The translations under genes were made by a program, and so were the position numbers. This document shows positions 1 to 5,759 of a stretch of DNA of 5,784 nt, in pieces. Source of the DNA: Candidatus Cloacimonadota bacterium (GTDB taxonomy: Bacteria > Cloacimonadota > Cloacimonadia > Cloacimonadales > JAOZMQ01); assembly GCA_029934195.1 (NCBI GenBank), contig JAOZMQ010000206.1, positions 1-5,784 of the forward strand. Direction: 5' to 3'. Each line of letters starts with the position of its first letter. Within the stretch, counting starts at the first letter, position 1. The notes under the pieces were generated by a model. That model had not been told where the DNA came from. It saw nothing but the letters and a program-made list of their open reading frames with translations, and searched no databases.

Positions 1-43
1 TCTGCGTAAATCAGCGGCTTATCAATTTTGTATTGTCCTTTTT

Positions 44-65
44 GATGTCGCTACTATGTAGCTTA
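44..65. repeat. Hairpin repeat, copy 1
   Basis: Contains GCTAC-TAT-GTAGC (50-62), a 5-bp inverted repeat with a 3-nt centre. It matches copy 2 at 18 of 22 positions; two of the four differences form a compensatory pair in the stem. A T-rich stretch follows at 67-83, so it could be mistaken for a plus-strand terminator, but the stem is short. Confidence 0.7.
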
Positions 66-111
66 GTTTTCTTTTTTTTCTTTACCCAACGCTAACACAA
101 TGGGCTACAGA

Positions 112-133
112 GATATCGCTTCTATGAAGCTGA
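112..133. repeat. Hairpin repeat, copy 2
   Basis: Contains GCTTC-TAT-GAAGC (118-130), the same architecture as copy 1, starting 68 nt later. The preceding stretch 85-104 has CCCA and TGGG ends around a TAAC centre, like a decayed second hairpin of the same unit. From memory, the wording around it (GGCTACAGAGATATCGC followed by a short palindrome) resembles high-copy intergenic repeats of Bacteroidota-type genomes; I could not verify this. Confidence 0.7.
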
Positions 134-159
134 AAAATAAATAACTTCCCAATTAATCT

Positions 160-185
160 TTCTTCATGAACTTCTGTTCTTCATG
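160..185. repeat. Short direct repeat TTCTTCATG x2
   Basis: TTCTTCATG occurs at 160-168 and again at 177-185, a 17-nt period, with CTTCT between. It is followed by GTTAAAAAATTCC. There is no ORF here; it looks like part of a dispersed intergenic repeat and not a gene. Confidence 0.5.
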
Positions 186-233
186 GTTAAAAAATTCCTT
201 TTCGTTCAGATACTAATTAAGATGATATTTGTT

Positions 234-273
234 AAAAAAAAAGCTGTCATCCCATAAAAATGAAGTGACAGCT
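234..273 (-). terminator. Intrinsic terminator of the operon
   Basis: Twenty-six nt after the sppA stop, the minus strand forms AGCTGTCA...TGACAGCT, an 8-bp perfect stem, then one A-C mismatch, two G-U pairs and three more pairs closing on a UUUU loop. The stem is followed directly by a run of eight further T residues. The plus strand has no T-run after the stem, so it acts only on the operon strand. Confidence 0.9.
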
Positions 274-299
274 ACTTTGACATATAAAATTCTTATGAC

Positions 300-2714
300 T
301 TATTTTGAATCAGAAAAATTATAAGGTAGAATCATAAAGATTTTATCATCTTTATTATCTATCAAGAACTTTAGATTGTCTAAATTTCCTTTAACCGATT
401 CCGGAAGATAATTTGCGATATTAAGTTGAGTTGCACTTAAATTAGCATTGATTGTAAAACCATTTTTATCACTTAATGGATAAATAATTGGTCTTATACT
501 TTCTACTTGAAGTTCATTTTTCATAACTTCATAAGCTTTTTCTAAGCCTCCGAGTTCATCTACAAGCCCGTTTTCTTTTGCTTGTTTACCAGTCCAAACT
601 CTTCCTTGAGCAATTTTGTGAACATCATCTCTATTCATATTTCTTCCTTCTGCAACAGTATCAACAAAATCCCAATAAACATTTTTAATACTCTGAGCAA
701 TCATTTCTTTTTCTTCATCAGTCATTGGGCGAGTTCCATTCCCGATATCTGCATGTTTTCCTTTTTTGATTGTAGACCAGTTTACATGTAATTTATCATA
801 TAATCTTTCATAATTAGGAATTAATCCAATTACACCGATTGAGCCGGTAATAGTTGTTGGTTCAGCAACAATTTTATCAGCAAATGCAGAGATAAAATAT
901 CCACCGGATGCAGCCACTCCTCCCATTGATACAACAACAGGTTTTTTGTTCTTCCCACTTTTACAGAGTTTAATTTCGTGTGCAATAATATCTGAAGCTA
1001 ATGCAGAACCTCCACCGCTATCAACTCGCAAAATTATTCCGGCAACAGATTTATCTTTACGAGCTTTTTTTATAGCATTGGCATAAGTAGTTGAGCCAAT
1101 TGTTTTTCCAATACGTGCTTTACCTGAATGGATATTTCCAGTAGCATAGATAACAGCAATTTTTTTGCCATTTTCATATTCCCAAGAATAGCTAATTTTC
1201 TCAGAATTGAAATTTTTGATAATCTGTGATTTTCCGAAATCTTTATTTAAAACGTTGTCAATGTCAGATTCATAGATTAATTGATCAATTAAACCAGCCT
1301 TGTAAGCATTTGCAGCAATAAAATAAGGTCCATTATCAATAGTCATTTCAACTGGATTTGCTAATTTATCAGATCTTCCAGAATCAATCATATTTTTAAA
1401 TTCATCATAAATACCGTCAAGAAGGAACTCTAATGATTCTCGTTCTCCGTCAGTCATTTCTGTTTCAGAAAACATATTGCCGGCAGTTTTGTATTGATGA
1501 CTTTTGAAATTAATAACATCAACGCCGAGTGTATCAAGCAAATTTTTGATATAAGGCTGAGTAAGAGAAAAACCTTGTAAATCAACGCCACCGGATTTAT
1601 TTAAATAAATTTTGTCAGCAATAGAAGCTGCAAACGCATAATTCATGTTTGAAATATTTTCAAAGTAGAAAACAATTTTTTTGCCTTTAGCTTTATAATT
1701 TAAAAAAGCATCACGAAGCTCGATATAATTAGCATAGCTCGTCTTGAAATTACCGGATTTGATAATGATTCCATCAATGTTTGGATCTTTTTCTAATTGA
1801 TGAATTTTTTCAAGAATTTCTGACAGAGTTTTAGAATTACTCATAGAAAATTTAACAGGACCAATTTGACTATAAGATTTTTGCTCAACTATTTGATTTC
1901 CCATATCGAAATTATAGAAAGATTTCGTTTTTTCCAAATAAGATAAATCTCTAAATAGATTATCATTTCTATGAGTATAAATTGTTCCATTAGCAAATTT
2001 ATTGTCATTATCAAATTTGTTATAAGAACCAGTTATGCCATCTGCAAAAGCATAACCGAAATTAAGCATAAAATTCTCTTCTTCCATATTATATGATCCA
2101 CCGGCAAAAATTCCATTAAAGATTTCACTTTGAATTCCGATAGTTGGTTTTTGCCATTCATCGTTTGTATAAAGAAAATCAGAAGACAAAGTAATTCTAT
2201 CATTTAAGAAATTTGATTTGGGGAATGGTCGAACAGATAACCCGATTTGGTATGACATATAACTATCTTCAAACATTCTTGCGACACCAGCCAAAGAGAT
2301 AAATCTTTTTGGACGATAAAGGAAAGAAGTGCCCCATTCACTATCATTTTTCAATTTTTCATAGAAATCATAATTTAATCCGATAGAAAAATTTTTATAC
2401 ATCTTCGAGGCGACAGCAAATCTGTTGAAATTTTTCCCATTTGTTCTTTTATAGATATAAGAGAAAAGATCACCACTAAAAATAAGTTCATAATTTCTTT
2501 CAAACTTGTTCTCATTATAAGTTGTAAGATAAGTAAAACCCTTGCTATTTCCAATACTCATTGCTGCTGGAATTACTTTTGGAGCAAGAGCACCATCTGT
2601 TGAAGCGATTGGTAAACTGCTATTAGAAATTCCTCCGACAAATTCTTCCTGTGCAAAAATATTGATAATTGATAACAATAAAATGGCACATACAATAAAT
2701 GTAATTTTTTTCAT
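300..2714 (-). CDS. sppA: SppA-family signal peptide peptidase (protease IV type) with N-terminal beta-rich outer-membrane-like domain
   Basis: Probable serine/lysine-dyad protease that degrades cleaved signal peptides or other membrane-associated peptides on the periplasmic side. Residues 1-21 form a signal peptide (KK, hydrophobic core, cleavage at IFA|Q). Residues about 55-250 show 12-13 short alternating hydrophobic/aromatic strands, like an outer-membrane barrel. Residues about 284-480 are the first SppA repeat, with the general-base lysine expected at K409 (HQYKTAGNMF). Residues about 518-735 are the second repeat, with RVDSGGGS at 563-570, the nucleophile S603 in AASGGY, and GSIGVIG at 624-630. 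Both catalytic residues are present, so the enzyme looks active. E. coli SppA is 618 residues and anchored by an N-terminal helix; this protein is 804 residues and apparently lacks that anchor. The start is supported by GGAGG five bases upstream. It is the last gene of the operon, 26 nt after the lipoprotein gene. The protease assignment is firm; the barrel reading is inference. Confidence 0.93.
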   Translation of the reverse strand: MKKITFIVCAILLLSIINIFAQEEFVGGISNSSLPIASTDGALAPKVIPAAMSIGNSKGFTYLTTYNENKFERNYELIFSGDLFSYIYKRTNGKNFNRFAVASKMYKNFSIGLNYDFYEKLKNDSEWGTSFLYRPKRFISLAGVARMFEDSYMSYQIGLSVRPFPKSNFLNDRITLSSDFLYTNDEWQKPTIGIQSEIFNGIFAGGSYNMEEENFMLNFGYAFADGITGSYNKFDNDNKFANGTIYTHRNDNLFRDLSYLEKTKSFYNFDMGNQIVEQKSYSQIGPVKFSMSNSKTLSEILEKIHQLEKDPNIDGIIIKSGNFKTSYANYIELRDAFLNYKAKGKKIVFYFENISNMNYAFAASIADKIYLNKSGGVDLQGFSLTQPYIKNLLDTLGVDVINFKSHQYKTAGNMFSETEMTDGERESLEFLLDGIYDEFKNMIDSGRSDKLANPVEMTIDNGPYFIAANAYKAGLIDQLIYESDIDNVLNKDFGKSQIIKNFNSEKISYSWEYENGKKIAVIYATGNIHSGKARIGKTIGSTTYANAIKKARKDKSVAGIILRVDSGGGSALASDIIAHEIKLCKSGKNKKPVVVSMGGVAASGGYFISAFADKIVAEPTTITGSIGVIGLIPNYERLYDKLHVNWSTIKKGKHADIGNGTRPMTDEEKEMIAQSIKNVYWDFVDTVAEGRNMNRDDVHKIAQGRVWTGKQAKENGLVDELGGLEKAYEVMKNELQVESIRPIIYPLSDKNGFTINANLSATQLNIANYLPESVKGNLDNLKFLIDNKDDKIFMILPYNFSDSK

Positions 2715-2730
2715 AATATCCTCCGATATT
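2715..2730 (-). promoter_or_regulatory. Ribosome binding site of sppA presented in a hairpin loop
   Basis: On the minus strand the 16 nt before the sppA ATG read AATATC-GGAG-GATATT: a perfect 6-bp inverted repeat whose 4-nt loop is the core Shine-Dalgarno sequence. The stem has only one G-C pair, so it is weak. It could modulate sppA translation, or be a chance product of AT-rich sequence. The GGAGG at 2724-2720 is five bases from the ATG at 2714. Confidence 0.55.
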
Positions 2731-2740
2731 TTTTGTTTTT

Positions 2741-3502
2741 TTATAACTCTTTATCAACAATGAGATTTATACTTCCAATCCCAGCTGAAACAGTCAAAAA
2801 TATTTTGGTTTTTGATTCATTATAAGCACTATTATAATAGTTACTCCCATTCTTTTCTAAATTTTGGAATGAAATATCTCCTATACCTTTTGAAGCATTA
2901 ACTTCAACGCCAATATTATCCGGTAAATAAATTGTAAGTTCTCCAACACCTGCATTTAATTCTATTTCTACATCATTTTGATAATTTCCTCGCAAATCAA
3001 TTTCTGTGGATCCTACTCCAAGAGAAATCTCAGCTTTTCTAAGATTGATATCTGAGAAATCTAAATCCATTTCTCCAACTCCGGCATCGATATTAATATT
3101 AACAGGTATATTTGGGTTAAATTTTAGATCCCAAGTATTATTAGAAGTATTTTTATTTTTTGTTTTTTTGTTTTTCAAAGAAAGATAGCCTTTTCCAGCT
3201 TTAGAAATATATTTCATCTCTGGTTTCATTGATTCATTGCTGTATTTAAAATTTGCATCCAGCAAATCATCTCCCTTTCCAATCAAATCGAGTGAAGCTA
3301 TTGTAACTGATATATCAACTTTAAACTCTTCCAATTCTTCAAAATGAATATTTTGAGTTTCAGTAATAATCTCTCCATCATCGACGACATCAAAATCAAA
3401 TGAAAAATCAATATCATCAAAATCATCAATAGAAATTGTACATCCCATTAATAAAAAAATTGATATTCCAATTATGATTATTTCTCTTAAATATGTTTTC
3501 AT
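2741..3502 (-). CDS. Lipoprotein with toast_rack/DUF4097-like repeat domain
   Basis: 253-residue predicted lipoprotein. A short signal with K2 and R6 and a hydrophobic stretch 8-19 ends in lipobox L-M-G-C with the lipidated cysteine at C21; T22 at +2 does not resemble an inner-membrane retention signal of the E. coli type. Residues 26-44 are a strongly acidic tether rich in Asp and Phe. The rest is beta-rich with five G-[VI]-G turns at 141, 162, 185, 206 and 241, preceded by W124-D-L-K and I132-P. This matches the pattern I associate with the toast_rack/DUF4097 (LiaF-like) domain found in envelope-stress proteins. A Lys/Asn-rich loop lies at 110-122. The start is set by AGGAG five bases upstream and by the lipobox; an in-frame ATG at 3529 would put nine charged residues before the signal. 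No enzymatic motif is visible. It probably senses or scaffolds at the membrane; its ligand is unknown. Confidence 0.85.
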   Translation of the reverse strand: MKTYLREIIIIGISIFLLMGCTISIDDFDDIDFSFDFDVVDDGEIITETQNIHFEELEEFKVDISVTIASLDLIGKGDDLLDANFKYSNESMKPEMKYISKAGKGYLSLKNKKTKNKNTSNNTWDLKFNPNIPVNINIDAGVGEMDLDFSDINLRKAEISLGVGSTEIDLRGNYQNDVEIELNAGVGELTIYLPDNIGVEVNASKGIGDISFQNLEKNGSNYYNSAYNESKTKIFLTVSAGIGSINLIVDKEL

Positions 3503-3507
3503 TATTT

Positions 3508-3512
3508 CTCCT
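3508..3512 (-). promoter_or_regulatory. Ribosome binding site deciding the lipoprotein start
   Basis: AGGAG five bases before the ATG at 3502, overlapping the TAG stop of the permease (3513-3511). This supports 3502 over the in-frame ATG at 3529 and suggests ribosomes finishing the permease can reinitiate here. Confidence 0.8.
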
Positions 3513-4383
3513 ATTTTATTTCTTTCCATTTATAGATAAAGGTTGATAGAATAAAAATTGCTCCACTGATTAATAATTTTATTAAAGTTTGAAAACTCAA
3601 AATTATATCCCAACTTTTGTTAATTATTTGTACTAAATTTTCAAGTGGCATATTTTCAATGTTCTCAATTTTAAAAGAAGTAATACCAAAAAATAAAAAA
3701 TCTCTTACTAATTCAATTGGAGTTAAAATATTTAAGTTTAACATTAGATTAAGAATTTCAATAAAACCAGTAGTTAAAACTAAAACAAGAATTGTTCTGC
3801 CGAACGCTTTTTCTTTAAAAATGGAAGAAGCAAGAAAAAGTAAACTTCCCAAAACTATTATTATTAATGAGAATCCTACAAAATTTATCATCATTCCATG
3901 CCATGCAACTAAAAACAAAAATTCCTTAAATATAAAATATAAAATGGAATTTATAATAATTAAGTTTACTAAACATATTGAAAATAAAACAGCAATGACA
4001 CCAAAAATTGACACCAAATATTTAGATAATGATCGTTTCCAAATAGAAATTGGTTGTGTTCTATAAAAAATTTCACATTTGTTTTGAATATCTGAATTCA
4101 GTGCATTTTGTGATAATGATATTGCTTTGATAGAACAAATTAGCCCCGGATAGGCTACAGCAACAGCATTTGCAAAGAAAACAATAAAATACAGAGTATT
4201 CCCCAACATACCTGTTACATTAAAATTATTCAACTGAATCTTTATTGAACCTGTTTTAACGTAACCAATGATTCCCATTATCAATATTACAACATAAGTT
4301 ATTGCAATTATCCAAAGCGGTGATATTAATGATTTCTTTGCAATAGCGATGTCTTTTTTTAATATTCCCCAAAATCTATTCAT
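3511..4383 (-). CDS. ABC-2-like transporter permease subunit (six transmembrane helices)
   Basis: 290-residue integral membrane protein, the membrane half of the transporter whose ATPase is encoded immediately upstream. Predicted helices lie at about 21-42, 62-84, 122-147, 164-188, 196-215 and 265-284, a six-helix ABC-2 layout. The segment at 104-122 (EIFYRTQPIS followed by a basic stretch) lies between helices 2 and 3, as in ABC-2 permeases where such a loop contacts the ATPase. Only one permease is encoded, so a homodimer with two ATPases is likely. The gene overlaps the ATPase gene by 8 nt, which suggests translational coupling. Two adjacent ATGs are possible starts: the AGGAGG is only 2 nt from the one at 4386 but 5 nt from the one at 4383, so I chose 4383. 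The substrate cannot be read from the sequence; related YtrA-controlled systems respond to cell-wall-active compounds. Confidence 0.87.
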   Translation of the reverse strand: MNRFWGILKKDIAIAKKSLISPLWIIAITYVVILIMGIIGYVKTGSIKIQLNNFNVTGMLGNTLYFIVFFANAVAVAYPGLICSIKAISLSQNALNSDIQNKCEIFYRTQPISIWKRSLSKYLVSIFGVIAVLFSICLVNLIIINSILYFIFKEFLFLVAWHGMMINFVGFSLIIIVLGSLLFLASSIFKEKAFGRTILVLVLTTGFIEILNLMLNLNILTPIELVRDFLFFGITSFKIENIENMPLENLVQIINKSWDIILSFQTLIKLLISGAIFILSTFIYKWKEIK

Positions 4384-5221
4384 CATATCCTCCTAATTCT
4401 GCCATAAAAAGATCTGATAGCATTGGACGTTGATAAGTTGCATTTTCAATTTTGACATTACTATCTATAATTCCGCTAATATTTCCAAGTGTGTAAGAAA
4501 TTAGACGCGGTTTATGCTCCATCAATGCTTTACGATTATCAACAGATACTGTGACAGTATTGTATTTGTTTTTCAATTCTTCAATGTTCTCATGCAAAAT
4601 AACTTTTCCTTCGTTGAGAAAGATTATATCCTGTGTAATGTGCTCGACTTCTTCAATCTGATGAGTAGAAATTATAATTGTTTTATTTTCATCAAAAAAT
4701 TCTCCAAGAATTGTATTGAAAAATTCTTTTCTGAAAGTAATATCAAGACCGAGAGTTGGTTCATCTAAAAGAAGTAAATCAACATCTAAGGAAAGTGTTA
4801 CGAGAAGATATAGTTTAGTTTTCATACCTTTTGAGAGTGTACCAACTTTCTGATGTAATGGAAGTTTACTTTTTGCAAGTAAATTTATTGCTGTTGATTC
4901 TTTCCAATTTGGGTTAATAGAAGCTACAAAATCAATAGTTTGTTGTACTGTTAATCTATCGTCAAGCCCACTAACATCAGGAATAAATGCGATTCTCTCG
5001 AAAATATCATGTTGACTGTGTTTGATAAGTTTACCTTTAAAATATATTTCACCGTCATATTTTAAAAACCCAAGAATCGAACGCATTAAAGTTGATTTTC
5101 CGGCACCATTTTTTCCTAATAATCCAATAATTCTACCTTTGGGAATTGTGAGGCTAACATTTGTGAGAGCTTCAAATTTTCCAAATCGTTTGGTAATATT
5201 TTTGATTTCCATTAAACTCAT
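4376..5221 (-). CDS. ABC transporter ATP-binding protein
   Basis: 281-residue cytoplasmic ATPase that would power the adjacent permease. Visible motifs, in order: A-loop aromatic F13, Walker A GKNGAGKST at 36-44, signature LSKGM at 129-133, Walker B LLLLDEP at 149-155 with catalytic E154, D-loop G158-L-D160, and the H-loop H187 in STHQIEEVE. All hydrolysis residues are present. The Q-loop position carries D82 (AFIPD) instead of Gln. Residues about 200-281 form a C-terminal extension, common in the BcrA/YtrB-like drug and peptide efflux branch. The start at 5221 is supported by AAGGAG six bases upstream and by the MEIKNITKRFG opening; the reading frame continues upstream to 5287, but that extension lies inside the regulator gene and is not family-like. 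One nt separates it from the regulator's stop. Substrate unknown. Confidence 0.95.
   Translation of the reverse strand: MSLMEIKNITKRFGKFEALTNVSLTIPKGRIIGLLGKNGAGKSTLMRSILGFLKYDGEIYFKGKLIKHSQHDIFERIAFIPDVSGLDDRLTVQQTIDFVASINPNWKESTAINLLAKSKLPLHQKVGTLSKGMKTKLYLLVTLSLDVDLLLLDEPTLGLDITFRKEFFNTILGEFFDENKTIIISTHQIEEVEHITQDIIFLNEGKVILHENIEELKNKYNTVTVSVDNRKALMEHKPRLISYTLGNISGIIDSNVKIENATYQRPMLSDLFMAELGGYDE
4389..4394 (-). promoter_or_regulatory. Ribosome binding site deciding the permease start
   Basis: AGGAGG inside the 3' end of the ATPase gene. Spacing is 2 nt to the ATG at 4386 and 5 nt to the ATG at 4383. The other genes here use 5-6 nt, so the second ATG is favoured. Confidence 0.75.
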
Positions 5222-5222
5222 G

Positions 5223-5597
5223 TTATTCTCCTTGTTTGGAATAAACCAATTCAATTGTATCAACAAATTCAGATTTTGAAATTCCAAATGACTTTCCTTT
5301 TTGAATAATTTGAGTCAATTCTTTTTCTCTAAATTCCTTACTTTTCTTTTTCATAAGATTCTCCTTTGCATCTATATTTACAAAAAATCCGATACCTCTT
5401 TTTTTATAAATAATTCCTTCGTTTACTAAATCACTAAGAGCATTAGAAACAGTTTGATGATTTAATTGATATTGTTGAGCCAAAGTTCTGATTGAAGGTA
5501 TTGCCTCATCAGGCTTTAAAAATCCGGTTAATATGACTTTTTCAATCTCCTCTCTTAACTGAAGATAGATAGGTCGATTCTCATTGAAGATAATCAT
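5223..5597 (-). CDS. GntR-family transcriptional regulator, YtrA subfamily
   Basis: 124-residue DNA-binding protein, the length typical of the YtrA subfamily, which has a short C-terminal dimerisation tail in place of a large ligand domain. The winged helix-turn-helix spans about 8-74: PIYLQL at 9-14, the GntR hallmark P34-S-I-R37 with L39-A, the recognition helix around 46-58 (NHQTVSNAL), and the wing at 65-73 (KKRGIGFFV). The tail at 75-124 is helical and rich in Lys and Glu. It is the first gene of the operon and sits directly before an ABC ATPase and permease, the arrangement of B. subtilis ytrA, whose product represses its own operon. Autorepression through a site near the promoter is therefore likely. 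The start is supported by AAGGAGG (5604-5610) six bases upstream. The inducer is unknown. Confidence 0.93.
   Translation of the reverse strand: MIIFNENRPIYLQLREEIEKVILTGFLKPDEAIPSIRTLAQQYQLNHQTVSNALSDLVNEGIIYKKRGIGFFVNIDAKENLMKKKSKEFREKELTQIIQKGKSFGISKSEFVDTIELVYSKQGE
5228..5233 (-). promoter_or_regulatory. Ribosome binding site deciding the ABC ATPase start
   Basis: AAGGAG lies six bases before the ATG at 5221 and inside the last codons of the regulator gene. It fixes the ATPase start at 5221 rather than the upstream in-frame ATG at 5287 and suggests the two genes are translated in series from one message. Confidence 0.8.
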
Positions 5598-5615
5598 CTT
5601 GAACCTCCTTTATGG

Positions 5616-5635
5616 TGTTACGGGTCAATAGAACA
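5616..5635. promoter_or_regulatory. Possible operator for the GntR regulator
   Basis: A short inverted repeat, TGTT and AACA separated by 12 nt, overlaps the -10 box and the predicted start site. A repressor bound here would block the promoter, as expected for an autoregulated YtrA-type protein. The arms are only 4 bp, so the match may be chance. Confidence 0.25.
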
Positions 5636-5656
5636 GTGGGCTGGTATAAGAGTCAA
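5628..5656 (-). promoter_or_regulatory. Predicted sigma70-type promoter of the operon
   Basis: Reading the minus strand, TTGACT (5656-5651) is followed by exactly 17 nt and then TTCTAT (5633-5628). Transcription would start near 5621, leaving a leader of about 25 nt that contains the AAGGAGG of the regulator gene. Just upstream of the -35 box, 5657-5675 is almost pure A/T with a run of eight A residues on the minus strand, like an UP element. No comparable promoter was seen in front of the downstream genes. FCB bacteria with a divergent housekeeping sigma factor may use a different -10/-35 consensus, which limits confidence. Confidence 0.65.
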
Positions 5657-5713
5657 GCTTTTTTTTATATTTTGAACTATAACTGCAAGAGACCGTTCAG
5701 AATTTACCCCCGC

Positions 5714-5759
5714 AAAAATTTTATCCGCTAAAAAAACCGAGAAAAAACGCAAAAAAAAA
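5714..5759. other. A-tract cluster upstream of the operon promoter
   Basis: Runs of A on the plus strand lie at 5714-5718, 5730-5736, 5742-5747 and 5751-5759. The last three are centred about 11 nt apart, near one helical turn, which tends to curve DNA. The cluster lies roughly 75-130 bp upstream of the -35 box. No gene is visible between 5598 and 5784. Confidence 0.4.

Larger units (their letters stand above)
1..233. other. Non-coding repeat-rich spacer downstream of the operon
   Basis: No reading frame with a start and ribosome binding site is supported on either strand. The stretch begins with TCTGCG-TAAA-TCAGCGG (two related hexamers in a row) and contains the hairpin repeats at 44-133 and the direct repeat at 160-185. 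No tRNA-like fold, transposase remnant or CRISPR-type repeat was seen. The gene to the left lies outside the window. Confidence 0.6.

Noticed and set aside
50..83. Plus-strand hairpin followed by a T-rich stretch, a possible terminator of a gene to the left
   Set aside because: The stem is only 5 bp, the T-run is interrupted and offset, and the hairpin is better explained as one of two repeat copies.
277..306. Plus-strand TTGACA with a TATTTT 18 nt downstream, a possible antisense promoter into sppA
   Set aside because: The -10 match is poor and there is no plus-strand gene downstream; a chance match in A/T-rich sequence is likely.
582..791. 69-residue plus-strand reading frame antisense to sppA
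   Set aside because: It covers conserved SppA sequence on the other strand and shows no family features.
2542..2763. 73-residue plus-strand reading frame over the sppA start
   Set aside because: Antisense to the SppA signal peptide and the intergenic gap, with no ribosome binding site.
3151..3176. Long homopolymer-like T runs inside the lipoprotein gene, a possible frameshift or slippage site
   Set aside because: The frame is intact on both sides and encodes a plausible Lys/Asn-rich loop, so no frameshift needs to be invoked.
3006..3188. 60-residue plus-strand reading frame
   Set aside because: Antisense to the repeated turns of the lipoprotein gene; no independent support.
3617..4066. 149-residue plus-strand reading frame
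   Set aside because: It lies wholly inside the permease gene on the opposite strand, has no ribosome binding site and a composition typical of the reverse of membrane-helix codons.
4514..4768. 84-residue plus-strand reading frame
   Set aside because: Antisense to the ABC ATPase, including its Walker B region.
5022..5279. 85-residue plus-strand reading frame
   Set aside because: Antisense to the ATPase Walker A region and the end of the regulator gene.
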